Positions 56,005 through 64,000 of a stretch of DNA of 64,000 bases are shown piece after piece (position 1 is the first letter of the stretch; every line of letters begins with the position of its first letter). This DNA comes from Aquibacillus rhizosphaerae. Its GTDB lineage: Bacteria; Bacillota; Bacilli; Bacillales; Amphibacillaceae. The position numbers and the translations under genes were made by a program. The stretch is taken from contig NZ_JASTZU010000063.1 of assembly GCF_030282825.1 (NCBI RefSeq), positions 512,256 to 576,255 on the forward strand, read 5' to 3'. A model generated the notes under the pieces. That model did not search any database. It had not been told where the DNA came from and worked only from the letters and a program-made list of their open reading frames with translations.

Positions 56005-56083
56005 AATTATATAGTTTGGAAATGGTTTTACCCAACTATATATTGTTGTAAGTGACGAAAAAATTGTTATTATGAAATTGATT
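56005..56083. repeat. ~110-nt palindromic repeat, copy C (left end lost)
   Basis: The core ATATAGTTTGGAAATGGTTT, its partner CCCAACTATATATTGTTGTA and the right end TTATTATGAAATTGATT are kept. The left ~30 bases of the other copies are missing. It lies in the 500-bp gap between two leftward genes. Nothing else is recognised from 55712 to 56187. Confidence 0.82.
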
Positions 56084-56187
56084 AATTAATATAATCTTTT
56101 GCCGAATTAATGAGCAAGATGTCAGTAGGGGATTTAATGAAACTGTTGAAAAACTATCAATCCAGAGTCACAAAGGTAGATTAAAAA

Positions 56188-56213
56188 GAAGCAGGGAACT
56201 GTTTCCCTGCTTC
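56188..56213 (-). terminator. Terminator of the AraC-type regulator gene
   Basis: GAAGCAGGGAA (56188-56198) is inverted at 56203-56213; on the minus strand TTTTTAATC follows. The stem again uses the GAAGCAGGG word. Confidence 0.88.
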
Positions 56214-57083
56214 CTATTGAATTGCTTGATGTGAAAGTCTATATTGGTGTGGAGTTGTTCCTATCATTTTTTTAAACAACTGTATAAAATAGGATACGCT
56301 TCCTAACCCTACGCTCTCACCGATTAATTCTATTGGTTTCTGGGTCATCTGTAGTAATTGACAAGCTTGCTTGATTCTCAGAATAGTAATATATTCTGTT
56401 AAACTATTTCCAGTTTCACGTTTGAATACTCTTGAGACATAGGACTTTGATAAGTGAAGTTCAGCCGATAACCGTTCCAAGTCAAAAGGTTCCATGTAAT
56501 GTTCTTCTACCCAATTCATAATCCGTTCTGAATAGTGAAGGGAACGAAATTTGTTATTAGTGGGTATATCTAGTTCAACATCGTGAATGTTGGAACGGAT
56601 ACAAGAGAGCAATTGCATAAGAAACAGCTGACTATCTTCCTCCATATGGCTTGTGTGTAATGATTTATTAAATATTTCACATACCACGTACATATAATCA
56701 TATTCATTTTCTAAATCAAATGCTTGAGTTTCATTTACACCATTTTGTAATTGATTTAATAAGGCATTAAGACCAGGAAACAAGTGCAAGTTTTTTCCGA
56801 GAGTTAGTGGATCAAAGTGCATGATACTCCGCTCATAGGGCGTATCAGCGGATACTTCAACATGTACTTTATGTAATTGAAAAGGTTGAAAAAAGAAAAG
56901 CATTCCCTTTTTTAATTCATAAGTCTGCTGATTTACAATAACACGCCCATGTCCGCGATAGACAAATAGTAATTCACACCCTTGGTGCCAGTGATAAAAT
57001 CCTTGAAAATCCTTGTCTGAAACTCTACGATAAATCCAATGAAACGGCTTTAAATCTATTTGTTCAAATAAATTATTCTTCAT
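56214..57083 (-). CDS. AraC-family transcriptional regulator with N-terminal cupin
   Basis: Regulator of 289 residues. The N-terminal cupin (about 15-100) has H-W-H-Q-G-C-E-L-L-F-V near 31 and G-M-L-F-F-F-Q-P-F-Q-L-H near 69, the usual effector-binding pattern. The C-terminal ~100 residues hold the two helix-turn-helix units (L-S-K-S-Y-V-S-R-V-F-K-R near 210, then G-S-V-S-Y-F-I-Q-L-F-K-K-M-I-G-T-T-P). It is divergent from the DUF2264/dehydrogenase pair, which it probably controls. A 9-bp inverted repeat in the shared gap is a candidate site. Confidence 0.9.
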   Translation of the reverse strand: MKNNLFEQIDLKPFHWIYRRVSDKDFQGFYHWHQGCELLFVYRGHGRVIVNQQTYELKKGMLFFFQPFQLHKVHVEVSADTPYERSIMHFDPLTLGKNLHLFPGLNALLNQLQNGVNETQAFDLENEYDYMYVVCEIFNKSLHTSHMEEDSQLFLMQLLSCIRSNIHDVELDIPTNNKFRSLHYSERIMNWVEEHYMEPFDLERLSAELHLSKSYVSRVFKRETGNSLTEYITILRIKQACQLLQMTQKPIELIGESVGLGSVSYFIQLFKKMIGTTPHQYRLSHQAIQ

Positions 57084-57230
57084 TTTTACCCTCCGTATAT
57101 GTGGTGTATTGTATAAAGTTTTATGATGAAAACTTTATTAAATAGTCTTTAAATACGAATTATTTCCATTTCGCGTACCTATTGAAGAATAATGAACCCA
57201 TACTTTGTTACACTTAAATAAGATTACAAT

Positions 57231-57255
57231 TTGTTCTAAATTTAAGTTAGAACAA
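57231..57255. promoter_or_regulatory. Perfect inverted repeat between divergent genes, candidate operator
   Basis: TTGTTCTAA-ATTTAAG-TTAGAACAA: 9-bp perfect arms with a 7-bp spacer, near the middle of the 307-bp gap between the AraC gene and the DUF2264 gene. A second inverted repeat, TTAATTAT/ATAATTAA, lies at 57350-57375. AraC proteins more often use direct repeats, so another regulator is possible. Confidence 0.5.
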
Positions 57256-57390
57256 TATAACGATATTATTAGTTATTATACAACAACTTTTATCCTATGA
57301 GCCAAGTTATAATTTAATAACCTGATATAATTAGCAAAGTGAAATTTTGTTAATTATAACTAAAACCATAATTAAATTAGGGGTGAATGT

Positions 57391-58530
57391 ATGTCAAATA
57401 TTAATGACCGAGCGTATTGGTTAAAAACGATGCTAAAAATTGCTAATCCAGTCCTTACTTCTCTAGCGAATAAACAGTTAAAGCAACGTATGCCTGTTGA
57501 AGGAAAGAATGAAGGTCAAAAAGATTATACTCATTTGGAAGCGTTTGCTAGGCTGGTGTGTGGGATGGCTCCGTGGATTGAAAATGGTCCAGAGGATGGT
57601 GAAGAAGGCTTACTAAGAAAGCAATATGCAGAGCTTATTAGAAGTGGTATAAAAGAAGCGACGGACCAACTATCACCAGATTATATGAATTTCTCAAATG
57701 GTCACCAACCCATTGTTGATACTGCCTTCCTTGCTCATGCCTTAGTGCGTGCACCTAAGGAACTGATAGGAAAACTAGAACCGACCGTAAAGATTAAAGT
57801 TATTGAAGCATTAAAACAAACACGTACCCGAAAACCACACTTCAACAACTGGCTATTATTTTCTGCAATGATTGAAACTGCTTTATATATACTTGAGGAA
57901 GATTGGGATCAAATGAGGGTTGACTACGCATTAAAACAACATGAGCAATGGTATGTAGGTGATGGCGTATATGGAGATGGCCCAGCATTTCATGCAGATT
58001 ATTATAACAGTTTTGTTATTCAACCTATGATGGTAGATATTATTGATCATGTTGCTCATCTTTCACCTGATTGGCAAGAGATGAAGTCCAAAATTCACCA
58101 AAGAGCTATAAGATATGCGGTGATTTTGGAGAGAAGTATTTCACCAGAAGGTACTTTTCCTATTGTAGGAAGATCGATAGCTTATCGCTTTGGAGCATTC
58201 CAACATTTAGCGCAGATGGCTTTGCAACAGAGGTTAGATGATAGTCTTAAGCCAGCACAAGTTCGGTGCGCATTAACAGCTGTAATTAGAAGATTGATAG
58301 AAATGCCAGGAACCTTTGATGATGAGGGATGGTTAAAAATCGGTTTATGTGGTCATCAGCCTCAATTAGGCGAACCTTATATTTCTACCGGAAGTTTATA
58401 TTTGTGTGCGACCGTTTTCCTTCCATTAGGCTTGTCGTCGGATGATTCTTTTTGGCAAGGGGAAGAAGAGTGGACAACGAAGAAAGCTTGGTCAGGAAAA
58501 TCAATTTCCATCGATGCAGCTCTACATTAA
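57391..58530 (+). CDS. DUF2264 protein, probable intracellular glycoside hydrolase
   Basis: Protein of 379 residues matching DUF2264: the N-terminal R-A-Y-W-L-K-T-M-L-K-I-A, then L-E-A-F-A-R-L-V-C-G-M-A-P-W near 49, N-N-W-L-L-F-S-A-M near 150, and Y-G-D-G-P-A-F-H-A-D-Y-Y-N-S-F near 195. The fold is an alpha/alpha barrel like unsaturated glucuronyl hydrolases, and I recall this family being linked to exo-glucuronidase activity (GH154). No signal peptide. Divergent from the AraC regulator and 240 bp ahead of a hydroxyacid dehydrogenase gene, it probably works on a uronic-acid-containing or modified oligosaccharide. The substrate is not known. Confidence 0.82.
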   Translation: MSNINDRAYWLKTMLKIANPVLTSLANKQLKQRMPVEGKNEGQKDYTHLEAFARLVCGMAPWIENGPEDGEEGLLRKQYAELIRSGIKEATDQLSPDYMNFSNGHQPIVDTAFLAHALVRAPKELIGKLEPTVKIKVIEALKQTRTRKPHFNNWLLFSAMIETALYILEEDWDQMRVDYALKQHEQWYVGDGVYGDGPAFHADYYNSFVIQPMMVDIIDHVAHLSPDWQEMKSKIHQRAIRYAVILERSISPEGTFPIVGRSIAYRFGAFQHLAQMALQQRLDDSLKPAQVRCALTAVIRRLIEMPGTFDDEGWLKIGLCGHQPQLGEPYISTGSLYLCATVFLPLGLSSDDSFWQGEEEWTTKKAWSGKSISIDAALH

Positions 58531-58769
58531 TTCTATCTTTAGCACAATCCATGAAAAAAAGTGAGTGGAATCATATATTCACAAAAAACATCCATTTATA
58601 TCGTACTAAAACAGAATGCATTTGTCCTATATTGTCCAGACAATATGATTCATCCAAGGTGGAAGATGGAGACTTCTTGCCTATCGTTTTGAAATCCAAA
58701 TCTTATAAGGCCTATTAATTGGGCCGCATTACTTGTCCCATGTCATAGTCTAATAAGGAAAGAGTGATA

Positions 58770-59768
58770 ATGATGGTAAAAGGATTGTACATTATGGATC
58801 AAGATCCATTTGAATTAGTATATTCAGAAGAAGTGAGGAAAGAAATTGCGACTTTATCAGATATATATCGATCACCTATGACCAATCAACAAATTCAGCA
58901 GGACCTTTCAGTTTTAAAGGAGGTAGAAGTGATTTTTTCTGGTTGGGGAGGTCCAAAGCTTGATCAAGCTTTGCTTGATGCGGCACCAAATCTAAAAGCA
59001 TTTTTTTATGCTGCGGGATCACTAAAGAATATTGTAACCGATGAAGCCTGGGATCGTGAACTATTAATCACTAATGCTGTTAGAGCGAATGCTGTACCAG
59101 TGGCAGAATTTACACTATCACAGATTTTGTTCTGCTTAAAGAAAGGATGGACATTTACGAGAAGTGTTAGAAGTACAAAGCAATTCCCCAAAAAACCTTT
59201 TGATATCCCAGGTGCTTTTGGAAGCACGGTTGGAGTAATTTCTTTAAGTACAGTTGGGAAAATTGTTTGTGAGCTACTTAAACCATTTGATATTAAAGTG
59301 ATTGGCTACGATCCATATATCAAGGAAGAAGAAGCCAAACAGTTAGGTGTGGAACTATGTAGCTTGGATGAAATTTTCAGAAAATCAGAAGTAGTTTCTT
59401 TACATGCACCTCTTTTAGATGAGACCAAGGACATGATTGGCAAAGAACATTTTTCTCAAATGCCTCCAAGCTCTAGTTTCATCAATACTTCAAGAGGAGC
59501 TATAGTAAGAGAAACAGAAATGATTGAAGTTTTACAAGAAAGGTCAGATATAACGGCTGTCTTAGATGTAACTTTTCCTGAACCACCAAACCAAGACTCT
59601 CCTCTTTATCAATTAGATAATGTGGTATTAACACCACACTTGGCAGGAAGTGAAGGGAAAGAATGTGGAAGAATGGGCCACTATATGCTAGAAGAGTTTA
59701 AACGATACCTAAATGGAGTACCGTTGCAATGGCAGGTTAAGAAAGAACATTTTAATATTTTAGCTTAA
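58770..59768 (+). CDS. D-2-hydroxyacid dehydrogenase-family protein
   Basis: NAD-dependent enzyme of 332 residues in the formate/glycerate dehydrogenase group, which interconverts 2-hydroxy and 2-oxo acids. The catalytic set is present: Arg in N-T-S-R-G-A near 245, Glu in F-P-E-P-P near 272 and His in T-P-H-L-A-G near 290. The nucleotide-binding glycine motif is altered: where G-x-G-x-x-G is usual, it reads S-L-S-T-V-G (near 158-163). The start is the ATG at 58770, 9 nt after AAGGA; another ATG follows directly. The gene probably belongs with DUF2264 under AraC control, acting on a sugar acid or its product. Confidence 0.85.
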   Translation: MMVKGLYIMDQDPFELVYSEEVRKEIATLSDIYRSPMTNQQIQQDLSVLKEVEVIFSGWGGPKLDQALLDAAPNLKAFFYAAGSLKNIVTDEAWDRELLITNAVRANAVPVAEFTLSQILFCLKKGWTFTRSVRSTKQFPKKPFDIPGAFGSTVGVISLSTVGKIVCELLKPFDIKVIGYDPYIKEEEAKQLGVELCSLDEIFRKSEVVSLHAPLLDETKDMIGKEHFSQMPPSSSFINTSRGAIVRETEMIEVLQERSDITAVLDVTFPEPPNQDSPLYQLDNVVLTPHLAGSEGKECGRMGHYMLEEFKRYLNGVPLQWQVKKEHFNILA

Positions 59769-59785
59769 GGTTCCTCGTTAATTAT

Positions 59786-59850
59786 AAGAAGCAGGGTGAA
59801 GGCTCGTGCGCTCACGCATCAAAAGTTTTGGACCGTTCCCTGCTTCTTTT
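59786..59850 (+). terminator. Terminator after the dehydrogenase gene, diverged GCAGGG repeat
   Basis: AAGAAGCAGGG (59786-59796) is inverted at 59838-59848 and TTT follows. Inside is a GTGCG...CGCAT stretch and GGACCGTTCCC, a relative of the GGGACGGTTC repeats at 60955 and 63855. Confidence 0.8.
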
Positions 59851-59901
59851 AAACGCATTAAATTAACATAATTTATGCTTTGACTTATTTACTAAAAGTG
59901 A

Positions 59902-59915
59902 TGAAAACGCTTATA
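59902..59915 (+). promoter_or_regulatory. cre-like site upstream of the arabinanase gene
   Basis: TGAAAACGCTTATA matches the cre consensus TGWAARCGYTWNCW at 13 of 14 positions. It lies 85 bp before the GH43 start codon and suggests catabolite control by CcpA. Confidence 0.65.
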
Positions 59916-59948
59916 ATTAAATTGTTCTTCGGCTTGCTGAGAAATTAG

Positions 59949-60953
<1,005 letters not shown>

Positions 60954-60954
60954 G

Positions 60955-61026
60955 GAAGAAGCAGGGGACGGTTCTCCGCTTCCAAAACAAAGATTTTGGA
61001 AGCAAGGAACCGTCCCTGCTTTCTTC
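60955..61026 (+). terminator. Terminator formed by a GCAGGGGACGGTTC repeat
   Basis: GAAGAAGCAGGGGACGGTTC at 60955-60974 is inverted at 61007-61026 with one extra T, and the middle CGCTTCCAAAA/TTTTGGAAGC also pairs. The whole 72-nt piece is one long hairpin starting 2 bp after the arabinanase stop. It is the fullest copy of a family also seen at 61641-61667 and 63855-63917. Confidence 0.85.
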
Positions 61027-61034
61027 AAGACAAA

Positions 61035-61063
61035 AAAACTGATCACACGAAGTGACCAGTTTT
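61035..61063 (-). terminator. Terminator of the 107-residue membrane protein gene
   Basis: AAAACTG..TCAC (61035-61046) pairs with GTGA.CAGTTTT (61051-61063). On the minus strand the stem runs into seven T. It is convergent with the arabinanase terminator. Confidence 0.82.
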
Positions 61064-61073
61064 CAAAGCCTTT

Positions 61074-61397
61074 TTATGCTGCAGTTGTAATACCAGAAGT
61101 AATTCCTCTAGCTTCCAACTCCCTTTTTGTTTCTTCATTAGCCGGCTTATAGCCTTTTTCAAGAAGCTCTTTTATGTATAACTTATTATAAACAAAAGAA
61201 AAAATAAGACCAGGAATCCAAGCTCCAACGCCAAATGTGAAAGCACCCGCTACAGCTGCCAAAAGAAACATTATTACAGCCCATTTTAAATCTCCTCTAA
61301 TTAGGGCAGGAATAAATCCAAAGAAGAATGTAGTCCAACTAAAACCGATTTTGACTTTCTTTGTTATTCCAGCTTCGTTCTTTAAAATACCTTTCAT
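61074..61397 (-). CDS. Small membrane protein, DUF2628/HrgC-like
   Basis: Protein of 107 residues with two hydrophobic segments (about 20-36 and 41-72): W-T-T-F-F-F-G-F-I-P-A-L-I-R-G-D and then A-V-I-M-F-L-L-A-A-V. The W-x-x-F-F-F-G-x-x-P-x-x-x-R-G-D pattern is common to a group of short bacterial membrane proteins annotated as DUF2628 or HrgC-like. The tail is Lys/Glu-rich. AAAGGAGGAGATGAC precedes the ATG. No partner gene is evident. Confidence 0.72.
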   Translation of the reverse strand: MKGILKNEAGITKKVKIGFSWTTFFFGFIPALIRGDLKWAVIMFLLAAVAGAFTFGVGAWIPGLIFSFVYNKLYIKELLEKGYKPANEETKRELEARGITSGITTAA

Positions 61398-61640
61398 GTC
61401 ATCTCCTCCTTTCCACTTAGTACGAACAGTCTAATTATACTACAAAATATGACATATATTAACTGATTTTATTAAAAATTATCAATATAATTGCACGAGG
61501 GACTATATACCCCCTGTCTAAAAGACTATAGGTTAAGATTTCATGTCTTAATAATTGTGATATCAGATGAAAATGCTCATAGGGAAAATACTATACCTTG
61601 CATAAGGACAAGTGTTTTTTGGAGAGATAAGATAGAAAAA

Positions 61641-61667
61641 GGAAGCAAGGAACCGTCCCCTGCTTCC
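61641..61667. repeat. Half copy of the GCAGGGGACGGTTC repeat
   Basis: GGAAGC-AAGGAACCGTCCCCT-GCTTCC, with 6-bp inverted ends. It equals the right half of the 60955 repeat and lies 9 bp after the 3' end of the secreted protein gene. Confidence 0.75.
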
Positions 61668-61675
61668 AAATACCA

Positions 61676-63748
61676 TTATGGATTTACAATAAGCTTATCT
61701 ATATTGATTCTTTTCCCAGTATTTCCATTTACCGCTATTTTAAATCGAACAGGGTCTGTTTCATTCACGCTAATTGTTTTCTCTTCTAAGCTCGCATTAC
61801 TTGTAAATGGACCTGCTACATTCGTCCAATTATTACCGCCATCCGTCGATTTTTGAAGTGACCACGCGGCACCGGAATCCTCTCCGAAATTCGCATGAGA
61901 TAGTGTTACAGTACTGGACCTGTTAACGTCAAAATTCATAAGAATTGCTCCATTGGAACGAATACGTGCAGATTGGGACCCATCTTTCTTATCCGAGGAC
62001 AAATTGCCAAGAAGTGCATTATCAAAATGCCAGTTTCCTGACGCTAGATTTATATTACCAGCTGCATATGCTCCTTTAGAACCTGTATCAAATTCTTCTA
62101 GAGGTTCACTCGTTGCTTTTTCGATTGTAAAGTTATCAATGTTCACTCGTTTACCTGAAGTTCCGCTTACAACAATTTTAAATCTGACCGTTCCCGCTTC
62201 CTCTACAGCGACTGTTTTTTCTTCAAGTGAACTGTTACTTGCAAAAGGACCAGCAACGTTTGTCCAACTACTACCACCATCCGTCGATTTCTGTAGCGAC
62301 CACGCGGCACCGGTATCACTTCCAAAATTCGCATGAGAGACGGTCACTGAGTGAGCACTTTCTACATCAAAATTCATACTGATCTTTCCGTTGGATCGAA
62401 TACGAGCAGATTGTGAACCGCTCTTTTTATCAGAGGCTAACGTACCAAGTAGTGCATTGTCAAAATGCCATTCACCAGAATCTAAAGAAACATTACCAGC
62501 TGCATATGCTCCTTTACTGCCGCTTTCAAAATTCTCGGTCCCATCCGTTTCAGTGGGAGGTTCTTCACTACGAGTATCATTATAACCATATGAGCCAACA
62601 CTAAAAGTAGAATTATCCCACCAATTATATCCGGGAGACGGGGTTGCCCAAGGCTCTTGTTCAGGCTCTGTAGATGTCTGGGGATTTTCAATCGTTAATA
62701 AATCAGTCGGCTGGTCAAGTTGCAAACCTGAAACTTGATCAAATGAAGTATAAGTCTCTTGTTCTGCTAGCCAATTAATCAAATTTGTTAACAACACATG
62801 ATTATCCTGATCATAGAAACCATCATAGGTTGTTTTTGTTTGACCATTTTCTTCCCGTTTATATTTTGGAGTGATATCCTCAACAGGTGAAGAATCTCCA
62901 ATCACTGCCACTTTCCCTAGACTTGGCTTTGAAATGGCAACATACGGACCTTCTGCTACACCGCCGCCATTATAGACACCCTGATCTACTGCATGTGACC
63001 AAGCTTGTGTTGTCTCTTCGACATATACAATACCTTTTGCTTTATTTGGATCAGTTATTGCAAGTGTCGAACCTGCGTGCATTGTCATTTCTGTTACATT
63101 TTCGGTAATATCGAAACTTTGCTGTGGGGAAACGATAATATCACCAGCAACATTACCCAAAGCATTGTAACGAATTCTGATACCAAAGTTGTTGGATAGC
63201 CAATCAGAGCTATTCACATTTGTCATATAGAATGAATTCGCTTCTTCTTGGCTCATGCCAAGCGTTGGGTCATTCCAAGCCCCTCTGCGATACCCATTAA
63301 AAACTTCTGAAGAATCCCATCTATTTTTGTTTCTATCTGCATTATAATGATCTGCGATGAAAAAGATACTACCTCCTTGATCCACATAATCTAATAATGC
63401 TTGTTGTTCTTGTGTAGAAAAAGGAATATTGGCTTCAGGAATAACGAATACCTCATAGTTACTTAAATCACTTAGGGTAATCCTGCCTTCCTTTCTTAAT
63501 TCTTTTACAAAGTAGCCTTCGTCTGCAATCGCATCAGCAAAATCAGAAAATGCGCCATCAATCACCCAGTCAGCTGCTCCAGCGGTTTGACCGTGGGCGT
63601 TATCAAATAATACAGACTTTCCGTTAGCATTTCCAGGCGGGGAAATCTCTGGAGCTGGATCTGTTGGACTTTCAGCTAATACACTCGGAACCACAAATCC
63701 AAATAAGCTTGCTACCAATACTAGACTAATCAACATTTTTTTAATCAA
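61676..63748 (-). CDS. Secreted multidomain protein: DUF4350-like domain plus two tandem beta modules
   Basis: Exported protein of 690 residues. A signal peptide (L-I-K-K-M-L-I-S-L-V...P-S-V-L-A-E-S) is followed by a Rossmann/ThuA-like domain to about residue 340. That domain has V-L-F-D-N-A-H-G-Q-T near 48, Y-E-V-F-V-I-P-E-A-N near 105 and G-S-I-F-F-I-A-D-H-Y near 127, as in DUF4350/GldG-like proteins. After a Pro/Glu-rich linker come two copies (about 410-545 and 555-690) of a beta module starting G-S-K-G-A-Y-A-A-G-N and containing H-F-D-N-A-L-L-G and W-S-L-Q-K-S-T-D-G-G. Similar modules occur on secreted nucleases of bacilli, but no nuclease domain is seen here. The start is the TTG at 63748, because AAGGAGG (63757-63763) is its ribosome binding site. 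Confidence 0.8.
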   Translation of the reverse strand: MIKKMLISLVLVASLFGFVVPSVLAESPTDPAPEISPPGNANGKSVLFDNAHGQTAGAADWVIDGAFSDFADAIADEGYFVKELRKEGRITLSDLSNYEVFVIPEANIPFSTQEQQALLDYVDQGGSIFFIADHYNADRNKNRWDSSEVFNGYRRGAWNDPTLGMSQEEANSFYMTNVNSSDWLSNNFGIRIRYNALGNVAGDIIVSPQQSFDITENVTEMTMHAGSTLAITDPNKAKGIVYVEETTQAWSHAVDQGVYNGGGVAEGPYVAISKPSLGKVAVIGDSSPVEDITPKYKREENGQTKTTYDGFYDQDNHVLLTNLINWLAEQETYTSFDQVSGLQLDQPTDLLTIENPQTSTEPEQEPWATPSPGYNWWDNSTFSVGSYGYNDTRSEEPPTETDGTENFESGSKGAYAAGNVSLDSGEWHFDNALLGTLASDKKSGSQSARIRSNGKISMNFDVESAHSVTVSHANFGSDTGAAWSLQKSTDGGSSWTNVAGPFASNSSLEEKTVAVEEAGTVRFKIVVSGTSGKRVNIDNFTIEKATSEPLEEFDTGSKGAYAAGNINLASGNWHFDNALLGNLSSDKKDGSQSARIRSNGAILMNFDVNRSSTVTLSHANFGEDSGAAWSLQKSTDGGNNWTNVAGPFTSNASLEEKTISVNETDPVRFKIAVNGNTGKRINIDKLIVNP

Positions 63749-63854
63749 CGTACATTCCTCCTTCATTTGTGAGAAATCCTTCTAACACTTACAATCTAGC
63801 AAACGAATATAGAGTTAGTATAGAGGAAAAGTTAAATTCTCGTTAATTTTAAGT

Positions 63855-63917
63855 GAAGAAGCAGGGGACGGTTCTCTGCTTCCAAATCAAATATTATGGA
63901 AGCAAGGAACCGTCCGG
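63855..63917. repeat. GCAGGGGACGGTTC repeat copy near the window end
   Basis: GAAGAAGCAGGGGACGGTTCT (from 63855) and GGAAGCAAGGAACCGTCC (63898-63915) form the arms around TGCTTCC/ATTATGGAAGC. It lies about 100 bp upstream of the secreted protein gene, so copies flank that gene on both sides. No gene is recognised between 63767 and 64000. Confidence 0.8.
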
Positions 63918-64000
63918 GACCAGTGAAAAACTAGCGTTTTTTTCTATGTTTCTTAATAAACCTTTATTCGAATGACCATGACACTTTAAAAATGTGCTTT

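Noticed and set aside
62391..63199. Several short rightward ORFs inside the secreted-protein gene
   Set aside because: All are opposite-strand shadows of the 690-residue gene, which has a signal peptide and clear repeats.

Overview
This window looks like the chromosome of a low-GC, endospore-forming Bacillaceae bacterium. The sequence is AT-rich with strong AGGAGG ribosome binding sites and many TTG starts that only the ribosome binding site reveals. Sporulation-type genes are present (SpoVIF-like, YjcZ-like, DUF3231, DUF1540, a DacF-type carboxypeptidase, a KinB-like kinase). CcpA-, FadR- and Fur-like operators also occur. I saw no rRNA, tRNA, CRISPR array, prophage or intact transposon.

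Layout. 1-3.6 kb: proline catabolism, reading leftward (PucR-type regulator, proline dehydrogenase, P5C dehydrogenase cut by the window edge). 4.07-22.0 kb: an 18-kb galactoside utilisation cluster, all on +. It holds a YesN/YesM-type two-component system, a sugar-binding lipoprotein and two ABC permeases but no ATPase, then a GH2 beta-galactosidase, a GH42 beta-galactosidase, a GH36 alpha-galactosidase and a second GH2 enzyme. No secreted glycosidase is seen, so oligosaccharides are probably imported and cleaved inside the cell from both alpha and beta linkages. 22-36 kb: a mixed region with two drug-efflux-type MFS genes (one next to a divergent TetR gene and a clear operator), a fadH-like gene under a FadR-like box, a DUF3231 protein, an IS21 istB remnant, spoVIF, a sensor kinase and an AarF/UbiB-family gene.

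36-52 kb: small genes and decayed genes. These include a YjcZ-like gene with an in-frame TGA, a DUF3231 gene with homopolymer frameshifts and an EamA transporter with an internal deletion. Fur-box-like sites occur at about 46.1, 49.0 and 52.15 kb. One overlaps a promoter that faces no obvious gene, and one drives a 42-residue Cys-rich protein. At 51.3 kb a lipoprotein of the redoxin/TlpA type is interrupted only by a TGA at the first position of its CxxC-like site, and a short hairpin follows, so it is a candidate selenoprotein or a very specific nonsense mutation.

52-64 kb: an IDEAL-domain protein, a 5-FTHF cyclo-ligase-like protein, a DPBB/DUF3889 protein and a Pro-rich possible spore-surface protein. 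These are followed by an AraC-DUF2264-hydroxyacid dehydrogenase-arabinanase carbohydrate group and a secreted protein with two tandem C-terminal modules. Two families of dispersed palindromic repeats run through the window. One is a roughly 110-nt hairpin element with three copies. The other is a GC-rich 'GCAGGGGACGGTTC' family that often sits at gene ends.
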